Assembly: GCA_903970285.1 (NCBI GenBank)
Contig: CAJCHN010000148.1
Location: 46,041 to 110,040 of the forward strand
DNA: 64,000 bases
DNA from: Rhodanobacteraceae bacterium
Lineage (GTDB): Bacteria; Acidobacteriota; Terriglobia; Terriglobales; Acidobacteriaceae
Reading direction: 5' to 3'
In this document: positions 60,846-64,000 of the stretch, piece by piece
How positions within the stretch are numbered: position 1 is the stretch's first letter
Layout of the letters: every line of letters starts with the position of its first letter
The notes under the pieces: generated by a model
The model's input: the letters and a program-made list of their open reading frames with translations, nothing else
Told to the model about the DNA's origin: nothing
The model's database searches: none
Program-made: the position numbers and the translations under genes

Positions 60846-61541
60846 CTAGAGGCCGGAGACGAGACTCCCGTTGGCGAGGCTGAGAGTGACGTCGGCGATG
60901 GCGGCCGCAAGATGCGCCTGATGGGTGGTAAGGACGATGGTGCGGCCGGCGGGGCTGTTGCGGTGAGGCCAGGTGCGGAAGTCGGCGAGCAGGTCGACGA
61001 TGGACTGGGCGCTGGAGACGTCGAGGTTGGAGAAGGGCTCGTCGAGCAGGAGCAGTTCGGGGTCGGACTGCAGGGCGCGGGCGAGCGACGCGCGCTGGCG
61101 CATGCCCTGGGAGTATTGCGAGACGGGGCGGGTCAGCGCGGGATCGAGACCGACCGAGCGCAGCGCCATCTCGGGCGAGCCGGTGCAGTGGCAGGAGTGC
61201 TCGTCCTGGTGGAGGGTGGCGAAGTAGCGGAGGTTTTCGAGCGCGGAGAGCTCGTCGTAGAGGTTGGAGGCGTGGGCCATGTAGGCGATGCGTCCGCGGG
61301 CCGCGGCCGGCGGCTGGCCGAAGACCTCGACGGTGCCCTGGGAGGGCTCGGTAAGGCCGGCGAGCAGGCGCAGCAGGGTGGATTTGCCGGCGCCGTTTTC
61401 CCCGAGAATCAGATAGATCTTGCCGGCTTCAAGGCTGAGCGTGAGCGGACGCAGGGCGGCGAAGGTGCCGAAGAGCTTGGCGACTCCGGTGAGGCGGGCG
61501 ACGTGCTGGGTGGCGACGGCAGGTTGGAGTTCGGTGAGCAT
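60846..61541 (-). CDS. ccmA: Haem exporter ATPase CcmA
   Basis: The ATP-binding subunit of CcmAB, 231 residues: Walker A GENGAGKST, signature YSQGMRQRASLARAL, Walker B LLLLDEPFSNLD and H-loop VLTTHQ. The YSQGM form of the signature is typical of CcmA and other ABC-A-type ATPases. It is the first gene of the ccm operon, 17 bp before ybaK, and is divergent from the M20 peptidase gene, so its promoter lies within ~80 bp upstream. Confidence 0.92.
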   Translation of the reverse strand: MLTELQPAVATQHVARLTGVAKLFGTFAALRPLTLSLEAGKIYLILGENGAGKSTLLRLLAGLTEPSQGTVEVFGQPPAAARGRIAYMAHASNLYDELSALENLRYFATLHQDEHSCHCTGSPEMALRSVGLDPALTRPVSQYSQGMRQRASLARALQSDPELLLLDEPFSNLDVSSAQSIVDLLADFRTWPHRNSPAGRTIVLTTHQAHLAAAIADVTLSLANGSLVSGL

Positions 61542-61621
61542 GACGTCCAGGCGATGCGCGGAGCCGAGAGCAGAGGCGGCGGGCGCTTCTATGCGAGTAT
61601 ATGAGGCGGAGCGTGCGACGG

Positions 61622-63070
61622 ATGACGATAGCGAAGATTTTGCTGGGCGGGATGGTACTGGGCGCGGTCTCGAGCTTGGGCGCGGCGCAGCAGCAGAGCT
61701 TTGCGCTGCCGGCGGCGGACCGGACGCTGGCGCACGACATCTTCAAGCAGCTGATTGAGACGAATACGACGGATTCCGTGGGATCGGTGACGGCGGCGGC
61801 TGCGGAGATGCGGCAGCGTCTGCTGGATGCGAAGTTCGCGCCCGAAGACGTCCGGCTGCTGGGACCGAACGACCGCAAGATGAATCTGGTGGCGATCTTC
61901 CACGGCAAGGCGGGCTCAGCGTTGAAGCCGATCCTGGCGATCTGTCATCTGGATGTGGTGGAGGCGAAGAAAGAGGACTGGTCGCCGGATACGCCGCCGT
62001 TCGTGTTTACAGAGAAGGACGGGTTCTTCTACGGGCGCGGAACCCAGGACATCAAGGAGGGCGACACCGGGCTGGTGTACACGCTGATCCGCATGAAGCG
62101 TGAGGGGTATGTGCCGGATCGCGACCTGGTGGTGGCACTGACGGCAGATGAGGAGGGTGGCCAGTCGAACGGGGTCGACTGGCTGATCCGCAACCATCCG
62201 GAGCTGATGCAGGCGGAGTTTGTGATCAACCCGGATGCCGGCGGGGTGTACGCCGAGAAGAGCAGGCCCACTGTCTTCGATGTGGAGGCGACCGAGAAGA
62301 CGTACGCGGATTTTCACGTGACGGCGACGAACAAGGGTGGGCACAGCTCGCTGCCGACCGGAGATAACGCGATCTATCGTGTCGCCGACGCGCTGCACCG
62401 GCTGGAGGTGACGCCGTTTCCGGTGGAGCTGAATGCGGTGACGCGGGCGGAGTTTCTGGCCATGGCGAAGGTGGAGACGGGGCAGCTTGCGGCGGACATG
62501 CGGGCGGTCGCAGCGAACCCGGAGGACGAGGCGGCGGTAGCCCGGCTGTCGGCAATTCCGGAGTGGAACTCGACCATGCGGACCACGTGCGTGGCGACGA
62601 TGATGTCCGCGGGTCATGCGCCGAATGCGCTGCCGCAGCGGGCGCAGGCGAATGTCAACTGCAGGATTCTGCCGGGACATTCGGGGGAGGAGACGCGGCA
62701 GACGCTGATCAAGCTGTTCAACGATCCGTCGCTGCAGGTGGATTTTGTAACCGACGCCGGAATGGTGATGGGCAAGGGCGACGAGCGGATGTCGGCTCCT
62801 CCGCCGCCGGTGAACAGAACGGTTGAGGGCGCGCTCGACAAGGTGGTGAACGAACTGTGGCCGGGATTGCCGATTGTGCCGACCATGGAACCGGGGGCTT
62901 CGGACTCGATTTACACCGCGGCGGCGGGGATTCCGAGCTATGGACTGAACGGGTTCGCGATCGACCAGGACGACGTGCGGGCGCATGGGATGAACGAGCG
63001 GCTTGGGGTCGAGAGCTTTTACAAGGGAGTGGAGTTTACCTATCTGTTCATGAAGGCGCTGACTCAGTAG
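61622..63070 (+). CDS. Secreted M20-family metallopeptidase
   Basis: A 482-residue exported zinc peptidase (M20/ArgE/DapE/ACY1 family). The signal peptide is KILLGGMVLGAVSSLGAA, cleaved near AQQQ. Metal and catalytic motifs: ICHLDVVEAKKEDW (His, Asp), GRGTQDIKEGDTG (bridging Asp), TADEEGG (catalytic Glu), FVINPDAGG. The dimerisation domain contains NKGGHSSLPTGDNAIYR. It cleaves amide bonds of dipeptides or N-acyl amino acids in the periplasm or outside. I chose ATG 61622 (GGAG upstream); ATG 61601 would add seven residues. Confidence 0.9.
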   Translation: MTIAKILLGGMVLGAVSSLGAAQQQSFALPAADRTLAHDIFKQLIETNTTDSVGSVTAAAAEMRQRLLDAKFAPEDVRLLGPNDRKMNLVAIFHGKAGSALKPILAICHLDVVEAKKEDWSPDTPPFVFTEKDGFFYGRGTQDIKEGDTGLVYTLIRMKREGYVPDRDLVVALTADEEGGQSNGVDWLIRNHPELMQAEFVINPDAGGVYAEKSRPTVFDVEATEKTYADFHVTATNKGGHSSLPTGDNAIYRVADALHRLEVTPFPVELNAVTRAEFLAMAKVETGQLAADMRAVAANPEDEAAVARLSAIPEWNSTMRTTCVATMMSAGHAPNALPQRAQANVNCRILPGHSGEETRQTLIKLFNDPSLQVDFVTDAGMVMGKGDERMSAPPPPVNRTVEGALDKVVNELWPGLPIVPTMEPGASDSIYTAAAGIPSYGLNGFAIDQDDVRAHGMNERLGVESFYKGVEFTYLFMKALTQ

Positions 63071-63274
63071 AACCTGGCTCCGTTTTGACTGCGGGACGGC
63101 AAAGTGCTCCGCAAGTGGAGCCTTCGCGGCGGTATCTGACAGACGCTGCGGCGTTGCCCGAACGACGAACCTGATGGCGGCGGAGGGAGCGGCGCGCAGC
63201 ATCACCCGGTATACTTTCTCCTGGCCCCTTTGCGCGTTCGCCCCTTTGGAACGCGCCGGCCGCAAGCGAGGATC

Positions 63275-64000
63275 ATGTACCCGTTCATCCACATCGGCTC
63301 GTTTCAGCTTGGAACCTTCGGTCTGCTCGTCTGGCTCGCAGCCGTCTGCGCCGGCATCGTGCTCCACCAGGCCTTCACCCGCGATGGTGTCGACGCCGAC
63401 GCCATGAATGTGGTGGTCTTCGTGCTGCTCGCCGGCGTCTTTGGCTCCAAGCTCTGGCACGAACTGCAGTCGCCGGCTGAGCTGCGCGCCGCTCTCCACC
63501 ACATTCTTCTGCCCGGCCGCGCGCACCTCGGCCAAGTGGCGGGCAATTTCCTCGAATGGCTTCGTTCCGGCTTCGCCTGGTTTGGCGGCCTGCTCGCCGG
63601 CATCGCCATGCTGCTCTGGCAGGGAAGGGAAGCCAAGCCGAACGGGCTCACGGGGCTCCGCGCCGGGTTCCGCATGCTCGATCTCGCCGCTCCCGCCGCA
63701 GCCATTGGTTACGGCGTCGGCCGTATTGGCTGCCTCACTTCCGGCGATGGAGACTACGGCATCAACACCACGCTGCCGTGGGGCGTCCATATGATGAACG
63801 GTGCCGACGAGTACCATCGAGCGCTCGTCCCCCCCACGCCGCCCGACGCAATGGTCCAGCCGACACCGATTTACGAACTACTTTTCGCTCTGCTTGTGTT
63901 CTGGATTGTCTGGAAATTAGCCGAAAAGCACAAGCCTGTCGGCTGGCTGACAGGTGTCTATCTTGTGCTCTCCGGCATTGGTCGATTCCTCGTGGAGTTC
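63275..64000 (+). CDS. lgt: Prolipoprotein diacylglyceryl transferase, cut by the right edge
   Basis: The first 242 codons run without a stop to the window end. It is a polytopic Lgt-family protein, which attaches diacylglycerol to the lipobox Cys of prolipoproteins at the inner membrane. It starts MYPFIHIGSFQLGTFGLLVW. Conserved parts are FAWFGGLLAG (cf. the family's GG loop), the signature region YGVGRIGCLTSGDGDYGINT, PTPIYELL, and SGIGRFLVEF with a conserved Arg. The signature reads GRIGC where classical Lgt has GRxGN, a variant form. Few residues are missing. A TATACT at 63211-63216 may be part of its promoter. Confidence 0.9.
   Translation, partial: MYPFIHIGSFQLGTFGLLVWLAAVCAGIVLHQAFTRDGVDADAMNVVVFVLLAGVFGSKLWHELQSPAELRAALHHILLPGRAHLGQVAGNFLEWLRSGFAWFGGLLAGIAMLLWQGREAKPNGLTGLRAGFRMLDLAAPAAAIGYGVGRIGCLTSGDGDYGINTTLPWGVHMMNGADEYHRALVPPTPPDAMVQPTPIYELLFALLVFWIVWKLAEKHKPVGWLTGVYLVLSGIGRFLVEF

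Noticed and set aside
61916..63817. 633-codon minus-strand frame opposite the M20 peptidase and lgt
   Set aside because: Both plus-strand genes have clear motifs; the antisense product is low-complexity Arg/His/Val sequence without motifs.

Overview
The window looks like a piece of an acidobacterial chromosome of the Terriglobia (Acidobacteriaceae) type, with high GC and no phage or plasmid backbone. This is inferred from gene content: an Oar-like TonB-dependent receptor with an N-terminal carboxypeptidase-regulatory domain, further secreted carboxypeptidase-regulatory proteins, a split glycine decarboxylase (gcvPA/gcvPB), a plant-type PNGase A homologue, and many secreted hydrolases and beta-propeller lipoproteins. 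There are no rRNA genes and no CRISPR array. Three tRNA genes are present: Arg-CCG, Arg-ACG and Ser-CGA.

Layout. 0.1-6.4 kb: the start of an exported protein reading off the left edge, divergent from a TonB receptor plus GH35 beta-galactosidase pair (glycan capture and cleavage). 6.4-7.9 kb: an extremely acidic 144-residue protein, tRNA-Arg and a DUF2911 protein. 7.9-14.6 kb, minus strand: glgC, then a glycine cleavage operon gcvT-gcvH-gcvPA-(unknown 114-residue protein)-(possible small membrane peptide)-gcvPB. 14.9-17.0 kb: small unknown and membrane proteins and an Ig-like lipoprotein. 17.0-22.1 kb: PNGase A homologue, methylmalonyl-CoA mutase catalytic subunit, xylulokinase. 22.3-26.0 kb: TolC-like and EmrA-like efflux parts with a strong terminator, then a Dps ferritin with its own terminator. 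26.3-33.7 kb: B12-binding radical SAM enzyme, DedA-rhodanese fusion, UbiD decarboxylase, DUF2252 protein and an unknown 10-TM protein. 33.7-38.4 kb, minus strand: an iron-transport operon of FTR1-DUF2318 fusion, two FtsX-type permeases and an ABC ATPase. 38.5-48.3 kb: histidine phosphatase, tRNA-Arg, DUF4139 protein, acyl-CoA dehydrogenase, purine nucleoside permease family protein, two translationally coupled carboxypeptidase-regulatory proteins and queG.

48.4-49.3 kb is the clearest accessory locus: the 3' end of tRNA-Ser is repeated 738 bp downstream, bracketing a miniature islet with one small unknown gene and no integrase. 49.3-53.3 kb holds signalling genes: a TPR/class III cyclase-like protein, a haem c sensor with HAMP, and a TIR protein. 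53.4-58.3 kb: nucleotide-sugar dehydrogenase, GspG-like pseudopilin, RsbW-like kinase, YihY protein and a YVTN propeller lipoprotein. 58.5-61.5 kb, minus strand: a cytochrome c maturation operon ccmA-ybaK-ccmB-ccmC-ccmD with overlapping genes. 61.6-64.0 kb: a secreted M20 peptidase and lgt, which is cut by the right edge.

Most genes are metabolic or envelope functions with strong family matches. The most unusual points are the tRNA-Ser islet, the FTR1-DUF2318/ABC locus without a visible P19 partner, the TIR/cyclase/haem-sensor group, the acidic protein, the genes inserted in the gcv operon, and several palindromic intergenic elements. Long open frames antisense to these genes are GC-driven shadows and were left out. 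All family calls come from reading motifs by eye; no database search was run.
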